From CAYUET01 sp964443875 (GTDB lineage: Bacteria; Auribacterota; JAFGBW01): a stretch of DNA of 64,000 nt. Positions 8,158 through 17,045 of the stretch are shown here, piece after piece. The first letter of the stretch is position 1, and every line of letters starts with the position of its first letter. Position numbers and translations under genes: made by a program. The notes under the pieces were generated by a model. That model saw only the letters and a program-made list of their open reading frames with translations, was not told where the DNA came from and searched no databases. The stretch covers positions 1-64,000 of the forward strand of contig CAYUET010000003.1 of NCBI GenBank assembly GCA_964443875.1, read 5' to 3'.

Positions 8158-9029
8158 TCAGCAAAGGCCTTTTTAGGGAAAAAGTGTGCAAGGACAAAGG
8201 CGCTACCGGCTGTCAGCAATACTCCGATCAGGCCTGCCAGGGACTGGGAACCAAAAGCCATATAATCCATAAACGGGGCGTTCACAAAATTCGGAGCATC
8301 CGGCAGGAGATGGGATCTCAGCATGGTCCACTCAAAGGCATCCGGAAATCCCGAAGCCAGGGGCGAGACCAAAAGCCCTGCCCCGATCAAAACCGAAAGG
8401 GCAAAGTACAGCTTACGGGGCTCTGATGAATTTCCGGAGGCCGGAATGAACTTCAGAAGCACTCCCGCCGCAGCCCCTTCCAGGACAGCAAGAACGAGGT
8501 GAATACTTATAAGGCTTGAAATGACGGAAAGGGATCCTTTTCCGGAAGCAATCAGTTCTGCGGACAAAGCCAGCACCGCCAGCACCACAGATGCGGCTGA
8601 GGCCAAAACGACCGCCGTCATACGGTCAGCATTTTTTCTGTGCAGATAAACCTGCAAAAGCCCCCCTGCTCCGGCACCCAGAACAGCCATATTCAAAACA
8701 TTGGCCCCGAGCATCAGAAGGCCGCCGTCAGCGAAAAAAAGAGTCTGCAGCAGCAGGACCAGGGCCATGGAAAGAACCGCAGCAGGAACGCCGAGAAGCG
8801 ACGCCGCCAAAACACCGCCGATCAAATGTCCCGAAATGCCGTCCCAGATCGGGTAATTCAGCATCTGAACGCAAAACAGCGAGGCGCTCACCAGGGCAAA
8901 CTTTCCGGGTTCCGGGGCCCGTTCTTTATTCCGGTAAAGGGCATAGAAGGATCCCAGAATTCCTGTGGATGCCAGGACGGCGCTTACCGGACAGACAGCT
9001 CCTTGTAACATTTCAGATGGAATATGCAT
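8154..9029 (-). CDS. CbiM/NikM-type nickel-cobalt permease component with PDGLE-like tail
   Basis: This is the substrate-binding integral membrane component of an energy-coupling-factor nickel/cobalt importer. It starts exactly with MHIP, as these proteins do: the free N terminus and His2 bind the metal. Further family marks are NYPIWDGISGHLIGG (~residues 58-72) and ADGGLLMLGANVLNMA. Six to eight hydrophobic helices follow. The end (GFPDAFEWTML, then SLAGLIGVLLTAGSAFVLAHFF) resembles the PDGLE/CbiN-NikN module fused to the C terminus. A strong GGGGG ribosome binding site precedes the ATG. Its place before larB/C/E says the metal is nickel for the pincer cofactor. The partner ATPase and the T-component are absent from this operon, so they are borrowed from elsewhere or the fused protein works alone. 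Confidence 0.88.
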   Translation of the reverse strand: MHIPSEMLQGAVCPVSAVLASTGILGSFYALYRNKERAPEPGKFALVSASLFCVQMLNYPIWDGISGHLIGGVLAASLLGVPAAVLSMALVLLLQTLFFADGGLLMLGANVLNMAVLGAGAGGLLQVYLHRKNADRMTAVVLASAASVVLAVLALSAELIASGKGSLSVISSLISIHLVLAVLEGAAAGVLLKFIPASGNSSEPRKLYFALSVLIGAGLLVSPLASGFPDAFEWTMLRSHLLPDAPNFVNAPFMDYMAFGSQSLAGLIGVLLTAGSAFVLAHFFPKKAFAE

Positions 9030-9061
9030 TTTTCATCCCCCTTTTTTTAGTCTTAAAGTTT

Positions 9062-10555
9062 TTAAATGATCTGATGTCTTTCATGTCCTTCAACATAAAT
9101 GGCACTCTCGGGTCTTGCCGGGCATAAATGTTCGCAGGCCCCACAGCCGATGCACAGGTTTGTATCAATGATGGGAATCGCCAGGGAGGACGGATTATCC
9201 GGGTCCTGAGAAACCATCAGAATAGCCCCTGTCGGGCAGTGCCTTGCGCAGTTATTACAGCTGACTTTGTCGGAATTGACAATACAATTTTTCTGAATCC
9301 ACACCGCGTGGCCGATCTGAATCGACGATTTTTCCACAGCCGTAACAGGGTGAATCGCTCCTGCAGGACAGACTTCTGAGCATTTCACACATTCCGGCCG
9401 GCAGTAACCCCGTTCATAACCCATTTCAGGCTGCATCAAAGTTGCCATTTCTCCGGAGGGACGCAAGACCTGGTTGGGGCAGACCGACACACACAGCTGA
9501 CAGGCCGTGCAGTGTTGTTTAAAATTCTGAATACCGGAGGAACCCGGAGGGACAAGGGAGGCAGAACGTTTCGGTGTTTTTTTCTCCCTGAGCAGGGCCA
9601 GCCCGCCGTCAAAAGTTTTGGCATGGGCCTTTTTTACAACAAACATCGCAAACAGGGCGGAAATAGAAAGAAACTTCCGGCGGGAAAGCCCGCGCTCATC
9701 TGAATTTACTCTTTCACTGTCCGGAAGGCTTGCGGATTGTCCCGGAAGGGAATAGTTGAGAGCTCCCTGAGGGCAGGTTTCCGTGCAGTTAAAGCACATG
9801 ACACAGCGGGAGGAATCAATTTTTCCGGATTGACTCTCAATACAGGAAGCCTTGCAATTTTTTGCGCATAAACCGCAGTGAGTGCATTTTTCCGCATCAA
9901 TCCGGGGCTTGAATAAGGAGAATCGCGACAGGATGCCCAGAAAAGTCCCCACAGGGCAAAGGGTATTGCAGTAAAGGCGGCCCTTTTTCCAGGCAAGTCC
10001 GGCCACGATTCCCAGAGTCAAAAGGGAAACCATTAAAGTGCCGGCGCTTTTCACCCATACTTCCGTTTCGTAAAAGGCATAACTGTCCATCCGTTCTGCA
10101 AAATAAGCCAATAAATTATTGCCCCAGCCATAAACAGGAGCCAAAAAATTCGAGGCCATGCGTCCATAGGCGCTGTAGGGTTCAAACAGGGCCACGACCG
10201 AACCCATACCGCCTGCGGCACAGAGTATGAAAACGGCCAGTATCACATAGCGCAGCGGAGTAAGCGCCGGGCTGAAGGAAAACCGGTTTTTGTTTTTTTG
10301 AGCGGCGGTCCGGGAAACAGCATCCTGAAAGACACCCAGGGGGCACAGCACCGAACAATAGAGACGGCCGAACAAAAGGGTCAAAAGCGCCAACGTTCCC
10401 GCAATAACAGCCTGCGAAGCCAGTATGGCCGGAATGAACTGGATTTTCGCAAGGCCGCCAAACCATAAATGCAGGGATCCTGTAAAATCCAGAAATAAAA
10501 GTGTAATCAGAATAAAACAAAGGATCGCTGAAGTGATTCGTATTTTTCGCAGCAT
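9062..10555 (-). CDS. NapH-like membrane polyferredoxin fused to NapG/MauM-like ferredoxin domains
   Basis: The N-terminal ~220 residues form a four- to five-helix membrane domain with two copies of the NapH/CcoG motif (GRLYCSVLCPLG near residue 64 and GRLYCNTLCPVG near 200). Two [4Fe-4S] motifs follow (CTHCGLCAKNC, CVMCFNCTETCP). An internal twin-arginine-like segment (SRRKFLSISALFAMFVV) comes next, and then four more cysteine clusters (CTACQLCVSVCP, CRPECVKCSEVCP, CNNCARHCP, CIGCGACEHLCP). It looks like NapH fused to a NapG-like partner, giving an electron wire from the membrane quinone pool to the far side. I use ATG 10555 and not 10576 because AAAGGAGA sits 8 nt before it. It follows the exported aldo/keto reductase, so it probably exchanges electrons with that enzyme. 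Confidence 0.8.
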   Translation of the reverse strand: MLRKIRITSAILCFILITLLFLDFTGSLHLWFGGLAKIQFIPAILASQAVIAGTLALLTLLFGRLYCSVLCPLGVFQDAVSRTAAQKNKNRFSFSPALTPLRYVILAVFILCAAGGMGSVVALFEPYSAYGRMASNFLAPVYGWGNNLLAYFAERMDSYAFYETEVWVKSAGTLMVSLLTLGIVAGLAWKKGRLYCNTLCPVGTFLGILSRFSLFKPRIDAEKCTHCGLCAKNCKASCIESQSGKIDSSRCVMCFNCTETCPQGALNYSLPGQSASLPDSERVNSDERGLSRRKFLSISALFAMFVVKKAHAKTFDGGLALLREKKTPKRSASLVPPGSSGIQNFKQHCTACQLCVSVCPNQVLRPSGEMATLMQPEMGYERGYCRPECVKCSEVCPAGAIHPVTAVEKSSIQIGHAVWIQKNCIVNSDKVSCNNCARHCPTGAILMVSQDPDNPSSLAIPIIDTNLCIGCGACEHLCPARPESAIYVEGHERHQII

Positions 10556-10568
10556 GATCAGTTCTCCT

Positions 10569-11972
10569 TTAAGCATTCAATTTAAGTTGTTCCGCAAAAC
10601 GATCAATTTTTGCCATTTCCTTTGGAATGGCAATATGCTGGGGGCATTTCTGGGTGCATTTTCCACAACCCGTACAATGATTTGCCTGACGGAGTTTGGC
10701 CACATTGCGGTCAAGACCCACCAGGAAGGCGCGACGGGCTTTTCTGTAATTTGGGTCCAGTTTATTATCCGGAAAATTCCCTTCATTCAGACAACGATTG
10801 TAATGAGCAAAAACTCCGGGAATATCGATACCATAAGGACAGGGCATGCAATATTCACAGCTGGTACAAATAATATTCTGATACTCCAGCATAAGCTTGG
10901 CGGCCTGTTCCAGCATTCGCGTGTCTTTTTCTGTCAATGGAATTAACGGTGAATAAACGCGAATATTGTCCTGCATATGTTCCAAATAAGTCATCCCGCT
11001 CAAGACTGTCAACACATTGGAGAAAGAACCTGCGTATCGAAAAGCCCAGGATGCAATGCTTGCTTCGGGATCAGCCTGTTTTAATATTTTCTGTGCTTTA
11101 TAATGCGGTTTAGCCAGACGGCCGCCTAAAAGAGGTTCCATGATAATGGCAGGGATATTCCGTTTTGCTAATTCATCGTAAAGATATTTTGCTTTCACAC
11201 TATTATTCATTCCCTGCGGATATTCCCAGTCGATGTAATTAACCTGAATCTGCACGAAATCCCACTTGATATCCATCTTAAGCAGGTAATCAAAAACTTC
11301 CACATCCCCGTGAAAGGACCAGCCCAAATGCCGAATGCGTCCGGCTTCTCTTTCTTTTATAAGGAAATCCAGGATACCATTATCGATATACCTTTTATGA
11401 AGAACTTCCATGGAGGGCCCCCCCCTGGCAAGGCCAACCCCATGAAGTAAGTAATAATCAATATGATCCACCTGTAATTCTTTAAATGAATTGTGATAGA
11501 TCCCAAGGGTCGCTTCCCGTGTAAACTCACTAAAGTTGGATAATTTGGTCGCTATGAAATATTTATTACGCGGATGCCGGCTCAAGGCTATGCCCGTGGC
11601 ATGTTCAGAGAAACCCTTGCAGTACCTTGGTGATGTATCAAAGTAATTGACGCCATGGGCCAGGGCATAATCAATGGAGGCATTGACCGCCTCCTGATCA
11701 AGATCATTGTCATTTTCCAGGGATTCGGCTTTAGGAACTCTCGGCAGCCTCATGCAGCCGTATCCGAGCAGAGAAACCTTATCGCCTGTTTTGGGGTTTG
11801 TCCGATAGGTCATCTGATCTGTCGGAACATCGTCACCTTTTTGTCCTGAGCCTGCTGAACCCTGTTTTTTGAGATTACAGCCATTCAAAGCGGCAAGAGA
11901 GGTAATCGCTCCGGCACCGAGCATTTTAAGAAATTTTCTGCGGTCTACATTTCCGTTCGGATTATCGTCCAT
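10569..11972 (-). CDS. Tat-exported lipoprotein aldo/keto reductase with ferredoxin domain
   Basis: The product begins with a twin-arginine signal (DRRKFLKMLGAGAITSLAAL) ending in a lipobox, LNGC, with Cys32 as the lipidated residue. The protein therefore acts outside the cytoplasm, anchored to a membrane. An aldo/keto reductase barrel follows (GVNYFDTSPRYCKGFSE with the catalytic Asp and Tyr, a TKLS lysine, DYYLLHG histidine). The C terminus adds two [4Fe-4S] motifs (CTSCEYCMPCP and CTGCGKCTQKCP). Such proteins may take electrons from iron-sulfur partners and not from NADPH. I set the start at 11972 because a perfect AGGAGG lies 6 nt upstream; the longer frame to 12008 lacks one. It heads the operon with the polyferredoxin, CbiM and Lar genes. 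Confidence 0.87.
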   Translation of the reverse strand: MDDNPNGNVDRRKFLKMLGAGAITSLAALNGCNLKKQGSAGSGQKGDDVPTDQMTYRTNPKTGDKVSLLGYGCMRLPRVPKAESLENDNDLDQEAVNASIDYALAHGVNYFDTSPRYCKGFSEHATGIALSRHPRNKYFIATKLSNFSEFTREATLGIYHNSFKELQVDHIDYYLLHGVGLARGGPSMEVLHKRYIDNGILDFLIKEREAGRIRHLGWSFHGDVEVFDYLLKMDIKWDFVQIQVNYIDWEYPQGMNNSVKAKYLYDELAKRNIPAIIMEPLLGGRLAKPHYKAQKILKQADPEASIASWAFRYAGSFSNVLTVLSGMTYLEHMQDNIRVYSPLIPLTEKDTRMLEQAAKLMLEYQNIICTSCEYCMPCPYGIDIPGVFAHYNRCLNEGNFPDNKLDPNYRKARRAFLVGLDRNVAKLRQANHCTGCGKCTQKCPQHIAIPKEMAKIDRFAEQLKLNA

Positions 11973-12098
11973 GAACTGCCTCCTGACACATCTGTTCCAT
12001 TTTTTCACTTTGAATAAAATACTGACCGGTATCCTCCCCGGTGGGGATATTCATTCCAGGCAGAAAACTGCCGGATTTTGACTATCCTATCCTGATTT

Positions 12099-12127
12099 TT
12101 AAAAAAACGGTAGAACAATTCTGTCAA
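12099..12127 (-). promoter_or_regulatory. promoter candidate of the aldo/keto reductase-lar operon
   Basis: On the minus strand TTGACA (12127-12122) is followed after 17 nt by TTTTAA (12104-12099). The -35 box is perfect and the -10 box poor, as expected for a promoter that needs an activator. The divergent AraC gene is the obvious candidate. Confidence 0.4.
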
Positions 12128-12131
12128 TTTA

Positions 12132-12160
12132 TTGCCTGATTCTCCGGGATCCACGATAAA
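12132..12160 (+). promoter_or_regulatory. promoter candidate of the AraC gene
   Basis: TTGCCT (12132-12137) and GATAAA (12155-12160) are spaced by 17 nt and lie 53 nt before the AraC start codon, which has its own GAAGGAGA ribosome binding site. The box starts 5 nt from the divergent TTGACA, so a regulator bound here would affect both directions. Confidence 0.35.
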
Positions 12161-12212
12161 AAGTTGCGGTAAAAAACAGAGTCTGGTACGTTAATTCCCG
12201 AAGGAGATTCCC

Positions 12213-13151
12213 ATGAAAAAGTCTTCCATTACACAGACCTCCGGGAATAAAAGCCTGGAAGCGGCTCTTAATGCCCTGGCGAAACAGATTGCCCGATGGA
12301 CCGATAACAGCGGCCGTCAGCCAACCCCCATCCCGGGCCTGTCGCTTTTTCAGTGTACGGAGCCGACCCAGCCTCAGGGCATCATGTATGAACCCCGCAT
12401 TTGCCTGATTGCGCAGGGCGCTAAACGGGTGATGCTTGGAGAGGAAACCTACGTTTATGACGAACACCGTTTTTTGATCACGTCTGTGGATTTACCGACG
12501 TTTGTGCAGATCATCCGGGCGAGCCGGGCAAAGCCTTATCTGGGGCTCGTGTTGAACCTTGATCAGCGCGAGATGTCCCAGCTGATGGTGGACAGCAACC
12601 TCCCCCCGCCCCCTCCGCAGCAATCAAGCCGGGGAATGGCGACCAGCGAGGTCACCCTGCCCCTGATCTCGGCTTTTCAGCGCCTGATCGATCTGATGGA
12701 TGAACCCCTGAATATCCCGATCCTGTCGCCGATCATCCAGCGTGAAATTTTTTACCGTTTACTGGTGGGCGATCAGGGCGCCCGTCTGCGGCAGAGGACG
12801 GCCGTGGGAAGTCAGAGTCATCTGATCGCGCGGGCAATCGACTGGCTGAGGAATAATTACACACAGCCGCTGCGTATCGATGATCTCGCGACGCAGGTCC
12901 ACATGAGCACATCGACCTTCCACCATCATTTCAGATCCCTGACCGCCATGAGCCCGCTGCAGTACCAGAAATGGCTGAGGCTGAATGAAGCACGGAGGCT
13001 GATGCTCACTGAGCGCCAGGATGCGGCAACCGCGGCATTCCATGTCGGCTACGAAAGTCCTTCCCAGTTCAGCCGTGAATACAATCGCCTGTTCGGCGAT
13101 TCGCCCCTGCGGGATATCATGAATCTGCGTCAGATGACGGTGGATAACTGA
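12213..13151 (+). CDS. AraC-family transcriptional regulator
   Basis: The 312-residue product has an N-terminal AraC_N cupin-like sensor domain (residues ~40-190: MYEPRICLIAQGAKRVMLGE, DLPTFVQII) and the C-terminal double helix-turn-helix of AraC proteins (~205-305: LRIDDLATQVHMSTSTFHHH and GYESPSQFSREYNRLFG). This subgroup often sits next to the oxidoreductase gene it activates, for example yqhC next to the aldehyde reductase yqhD in Escherichia coli. Here it is divergent from the aldo/keto reductase. The DNA is visibly richer in G and C than either neighbour and uses more GC-ending codons, which suggests that it was acquired by transfer. The family call is firm; the target is inferred from position. 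Confidence 0.9.
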   Translation: MKKSSITQTSGNKSLEAALNALAKQIARWTDNSGRQPTPIPGLSLFQCTEPTQPQGIMYEPRICLIAQGAKRVMLGEETYVYDEHRFLITSVDLPTFVQIIRASRAKPYLGLVLNLDQREMSQLMVDSNLPPPPPQQSSRGMATSEVTLPLISAFQRLIDLMDEPLNIPILSPIIQREIFYRLLVGDQGARLRQRTAVGSQSHLIARAIDWLRNNYTQPLRIDDLATQVHMSTSTFHHHFRSLTAMSPLQYQKWLRLNEARRLMLTERQDAATAAFHVGYESPSQFSREYNRLFGDSPLRDIMNLRQMTVDN

Positions 13152-13154
13152 TCT

Positions 13155-14345
13155 TTATTTATACAGGAAGGAAACATCCGACATCAGCGTACTGAGTTTT
13201 TTCAGGTCCAGATCAATTTGACCATTTTCAGGAGCGGCGGATTTTTTTTTCATCAGCATGGATCTGACATTTGAAGATCTCCTGCCGAAAAGTTTTATCA
13301 TTTCATCAAGTTCGTCTTTTCTGCCGCTCACTTTTAAAACCTTCATGCAGAATTCAAGAAGCTGCAGCCCTGCCATGGCAGACATGGAAGAATCATTTTC
13401 TGCAGCAAGACAATAATAATCCATACTTTTTTTCAAAGCCGTATTTTCATCGTTTGGCACTTCCGGCCAGAGAACGCTATAGTCCATCACTTCATTGGCC
13501 AGGGTGGAGAGATCATTCTTTAACCCCTCCCCTCCCTGCGAGGAAAAATGGGAAACAATGAGTTCTTTAAGAGACTTCACAACAAGCATCATGTTCCCGG
13601 TATTATTATGAAGGTATTCAAAACAGGAATGATATTTCCTGTAGACATCCTCATTGAACGTCTTCTGCTCCAGGTCCAGCTGTTTCTGCTTCATGATGGA
13701 GGCAAAAATATTATCGAGTACCATTTTGCCCGAGGAAATCGTCCGGAGCAATTGATCGGATGCTGCCGCACTTTCACTTAAAAAACCCTGTACGGATTTT
13801 GACTTCGGGGACTTTCCGGATTCCTCACGGAAGATCCATGAAAGCCTGAGATAGAGCTTTCCGATCTTTAACCAGTCGCGGTTCATGGAAGGATTATCCT
13901 GAACCTCGGGCCCGGGAAGAAGATATTGAATATAAATGGCAAGAAGGTGCAGATAGACCGCCATTTTAAAATCCATTTTCTCGGGATTTATCTTTGATGC
14001 AAAAATCGAAATCAGACTTTCTTTTTTTGATTTTTCTTTAAGAAAAAGATCTCTCAGGGAATGGGTTCTATTCGAGGGATTCGCCTCAGGACTTATGAAT
14101 TCCTCGCGTAAATCGCAAAATGAACATTCAGGACAAATGAGGATATCATAATAATAGGGATTATAATGACTGAATGCCGGATTTTTCCATTCCCAGGAAG
14201 TCACATGCTGATCCTCTTCCTTTTCTTTAACGAAATAAAGCCGGCTTGTTATATCCGGAAGAAAAAAAACCTTTTGAGCCTTTTTACAGCATGGGCAGTT
14301 GATATTTTTCAAATAGAATGGAGTCTGAGGGGGCGGGGTATCCAT
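13155..14345 (-). CDS. DUF2225 family zinc-ribbon/helical repeat protein
   Basis: The N terminus has the cysteine pattern of DUF2225: C17-x-C19-C20 in NCPCCKK, then HYNPYYYDILICPECSFCDL with C71, C74 and C77, preceded by the family's SxxW...NP..Y segment. This probably binds one zinc. The remaining 300 residues are alpha-helical and TPR-like, with a polar linker (FLKEKSKKES). The biochemical function of DUF2225 is unknown. The gene ends 3 nt from the AraC stop and the two converge, with no room for a separate terminator. A good AGAGG ribosome binding site precedes the start. Confidence 0.8.
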   Translation of the reverse strand: MDTPPPQTPFYLKNINCPCCKKAQKVFFLPDITSRLYFVKEKEEDQHVTSWEWKNPAFSHYNPYYYDILICPECSFCDLREEFISPEANPSNRTHSLRDLFLKEKSKKESLISIFASKINPEKMDFKMAVYLHLLAIYIQYLLPGPEVQDNPSMNRDWLKIGKLYLRLSWIFREESGKSPKSKSVQGFLSESAAASDQLLRTISSGKMVLDNIFASIMKQKQLDLEQKTFNEDVYRKYHSCFEYLHNNTGNMMLVVKSLKELIVSHFSSQGGEGLKNDLSTLANEVMDYSVLWPEVPNDENTALKKSMDYYCLAAENDSSMSAMAGLQLLEFCMKVLKVSGRKDELDEMIKLFGRRSSNVRSMLMKKKSAAPENGQIDLDLKKLSTLMSDVSFLYK

Positions 14346-14468
14346 ATTTATGACCTCTTACAATTCGCTTTCGTTTTATCATGGGATTACTCTCAGTCGA
14401 TTCCCGATTTCAGTTTAACAAATGACCGCTTCTTCGACAAGAAAGATTAATCCCGTCAAAGTCAGAGA

Positions 14469-15098
14469 CTAGCTCAGCTTCATTATTTTTTCATCCATTT
14501 TATCCTTCAGCATCCCCAGATGAATTCCATCTACAAAGAGATGGTTCACCTGAATATTGAAGGGAAGACAGAGTTCTTTTTCTTTGGAATAATACTTCCC
14601 GAAAGAGACCCGGGGGATGGCATCGCCCTGCTTCATATTTATAGTGTGGTCAATACCGGTAAAACTGATCCAGGGAATAATGGAATAGAAAACCAGATCA
14701 TCCCGGTTGATGAAATCACTGATATTAAAATAGCAGGTTTGACTCTTTGCCTTTTCTTCTGCATTTCTTACAAAGGCTTCCCTATCTTTTTCCATATCCA
14801 CGGTTACCATCTTGAACAATTCCGAACCTTTTTCAAGATCCGTATAAGATGGCGCCAGTGAATCATGCAGAATAATGGCATCCCCCCTGAGTCGGTATTT
14901 AAAATTCTCGATTTCATTTAATGCTTCTGTTGTCACATGGATCATTGAAAGATTAAAGGACAGTTTTTTATCCTTCGCGTACTCCCTGAGCCGGGTTACG
15001 CTGATGTCAAAGCATATGTTGTAAAGAGGATAAGGAATATTCCTGAAAAAATTAAAATGTTCTTTTCTATTCCAGGTATCAATATTGATTCCTTTCAT
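14469..15098 (-). CDS. chloramphenicol acetyltransferase-like (CatA family) protein
   Basis: The 209-residue length and the order of segments (ID..TWNRKEHFNFF, PYPLYNICFDI, FNLSMIHV, PWISFTGIDHTI) follow CatA trimeric acetyltransferases. The active-site motif near the C terminus reads QVNHLFVDGIH: the catalytic histidine (H186) and the structural Asp190 are kept, while the first histidine of the usual HH pair is asparagine. That change is common in CatA-like enzymes of uncertain substrate, so resistance to chloramphenicol cannot be assumed. The AAGGAAAG ribosome binding site is good. It lies 46 nt after ychJ in the same direction. Confidence 0.8.
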   Translation of the reverse strand: MKGINIDTWNRKEHFNFFRNIPYPLYNICFDISVTRLREYAKDKKLSFNLSMIHVTTEALNEIENFKYRLRGDAIILHDSLAPSYTDLEKGSELFKMVTVDMEKDREAFVRNAEEKAKSQTCYFNISDFINRDDLVFYSIIPWISFTGIDHTINMKQGDAIPRVSFGKYYSKEKELCLPFNIQVNHLFVDGIHLGMLKDKMDEKIMKLS

Positions 15099-15144
15099 AT
15101 TCTTTCCTTTTTAAAGCAAAATAGTTTCATCTTCTTTAATCTTC

Positions 15145-15528
15145 TTATGCCGGTTTAACATAGTACCAGATGCCTTTTATACGTTTGAATAAAGACCGCT
15201 CATGCATCAGCAGCAATTTTCCATGGCCTGAATAATAAGCGTTAAATTCCACCTCACCCCGGTCCCCCTGATCTGATGTATTAAGCACCTCAAGTTTCTG
15301 CCAATTCACCGAATGGCGGGAAAGTTCCTCTGCCGCCAGCCCCAGTTCAGCTGCCTTAAACCAGGTCTTTAACAAATACTCCCCGTAACCTCCCAAAAAA
15401 TAGGCCGTAAAACGCGAACGCATCAACTGCTCCGGTGTTTTGGCGTGTTCTGCACCGTTTAAAAAACGTCCGCAGCATTGAGACATTTTCCTGTTATCGC
15501 CGCATGGACAAAGAATATCCTTATTCAA
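15145..15528 (-). CDS. ychJ: YchJ family SEC-C zinc-motif protein
   Basis: The 127-residue product matches the YchJ/UPF0225 family: an N-terminal SEC-C zinc knuckle (C7-P-C9 and C18-C19 in CPCG...CCGRF), the PEQLMRSRFTAYFLG helix, and the closing MHERSLFKRIKGIWYYV segment. Its molecular function is not established. The start is TTG at 15526-15528, overlapping the TGA of the upstream kinase gene in a TTGA. This is a rare start codon that suggests coupled re-initiation. Confidence 0.88.
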   Translation of the reverse strand: MNKDILCPCGDNRKMSQCCGRFLNGAEHAKTPEQLMRSRFTAYFLGGYGEYLLKTWFKAAELGLAAEELSRHSVNWQKLEVLNTSDQGDRGEVEFNAYYSGHGKLLLMHERSLFKRIKGIWYYVKPA

Positions 15529-16091
15529 TTAACACCCCTTGGCTGAAAACAGTTTATATCCGTGATACCATCCCTGTCATTGAAATCCTTTGAATCCAAT
15601 TTTCCCATTAATTCCCTGATACATTCTTTCACTGTCTTATTTGCCGTATCCACAATTATTCTTTCTTTTTTCCATTCCTCATATTTTCTCCTGGACACTT
15701 CTTCCCATGATGGAAAAACAAAACCTTCAATATCACTCGCCCTTGCCTCAACTCTTTTTTTATGCTCCTCTTTATCAGAACATATTATTTCAATATTCAC
15801 AGGAAGACCTCTGTTGCGGATGGCAACCTCCTCCCATTCTTTTCTTGTTAAATCCAGAGGATTACAGCAATCAACAACAACATCATTACCGGCCTTTAAA
15901 TTATCGGACACAATCCTGTAGGTTAACCGGTAGCCCTCCCCCTGAACATTGAAAGAGCAGAGTTCTTTTATTCCATGCTCAATTGTATCAAGCCTGAAAT
16001 AAGCCGCTTTCACTTTTTTTACAACTTCTTTTGCGATTGTTGTTTTCCCTGTGCCGGGCAAACCTGAAAAAATATAGAGTACGGGTTTCAT
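15525..16091 (-). CDS. small P-loop kinase (AAA_33/zeta-toxin-like fold)
   Basis: The Walker A motif is G10-LPGTG-K16-T17 near the N terminus (LYIFSGLPGTGKTTIA), followed by YFRLDTIEHGI, which places an aspartate to contact the substrate, and VVDCCNPLDLTRKEW as the Walker B region. These features fit the AAA_33 group of small-molecule or nucleotide kinases, which includes zeta-like and polynucleotide-kinase-like enzymes; the substrate is unknown. I use ATG 16091 and not the GTG at 16103. Neither has a clear ribosome binding site. It is first of three co-directional genes (kinase, ychJ, CatA-like). The 246 nt upstream to 16337 show no gene. Confidence 0.75.
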   Translation of the reverse strand: MKPVLYIFSGLPGTGKTTIAKEVVKKVKAAYFRLDTIEHGIKELCSFNVQGEGYRLTYRIVSDNLKAGNDVVVDCCNPLDLTRKEWEEVAIRNRGLPVNIEIICSDKEEHKKRVEARASDIEGFVFPSWEEVSRRKYEEWKKERIIVDTANKTVKECIRELMGKLDSKDFNDRDGITDINCFQPRGVN

Positions 16092-16337
16092 TTTACAGAT
16101 CACTTATAAAATTATTACTCAGGACTTTCTCCCACAACTTTCAATGTATTATTGAAATACATTTTCTGAATTCTTTCCGCATTTTCACAAAAATTATCCA
16201 CACCGTGTTTTTGTATATAAAGAAGATTAAAACATTTCCACTACCATCCCATAGGATTTTAAAAAATTTTAATTTAAAAGGCTGATTACCTTTTTTATAT
16301 TTCCAATTTAGTAATCACAAAAAACAGGAGATATAAA

Positions 16338-17045
16338 ATGAACGGTAAATCAGCCTTAAGAGAACATGCCATATTTCGACAGGTTTGTGAATTAATTCCT
16401 TCGCATTTAATTCCAAAACATGCGAGGAAGTATGGGATACGAACGAGAGCAATAACCCCGTGGAGTCATGTTGTTTCATTATTATATGCACAGTTCACTC
16501 ATGCCATTGGGTTGAATGATGTCAGTGACGGATTGCAAGCCAATCCATCACTTTTAGAATCTATAAGAGGAGCTGCTGCTCCAAGTCGCAATGGTTTATC
16601 CAATGCAAATAGGACTCATAATGCGGAGATGGCTGAGGATTTATTCTGGTCAGTATTAACGCATTTTCAAGCTTTAGATTCAGGATTTGGAGGGGATACG
16701 TTCCGGAAACTTCCGAGAAGATTTAAAAGAACTGTTTATGCAATCGATTCAAGTACGATAAAACTTTTCAGCAATTGCATGGACTGGGCAAAACACCGCC
16801 GGAGAAAAGCGGCAGCCAAGCTTCATCTTCGATTAAATCTGGAATCCTTTCTTCCTTCATTTGTTATTGTTGATTCAACAAAGGGGTATGATAATCGAAA
16901 GGCTTATGAGCTTTGTTCAGGAATTGAGGCTGGGGAAATTGCGGTATTTGATATGGCCTACATCGATTATACCCATCTATTTCAATTAACAGAAAGAGGA
17001 GTATTTCAGGACTTGCAGCAACTGCGACCACGCCTCACGCTTTAA
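16338..17045 (+). pseudogene. truncated IS4-family transposase
   Basis: The 235 codons match the front two thirds of an IS4-group DDE transposase (typically 370-400 residues). They include the N-terminal helical domain (REHAIFRQVCELIPSHLIPK) and the RNase H-like core with the first two catalytic aspartates, D137 in YAIDSSTIK and D205 in FDMAYIDY. The frame breaks after LFQLTERGVF: the expected continuation with the YREK glutamate is missing and a short unrelated tail ends it at TAA 17043-17045. Without the glutamate it cannot transpose. A weak inverted-repeat pair may mark the ends (GGCTGATTACCTTTTTT near 16278 and a similar complement near 17170), but this is not convincing. Confidence 0.75.

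Noticed and set aside
9030..9061. NiCo or cobalamin riboswitch before cbiM
   Set aside because: The 32-nt gap after the polyferredoxin gene is too short and shows only a ribosome binding site.
14469..15098. Chloramphenicol resistance gene
   Set aside because: The active-site histidine is present but the motif reads QVNH and not QVHH; the family has many members with other or unknown substrates.
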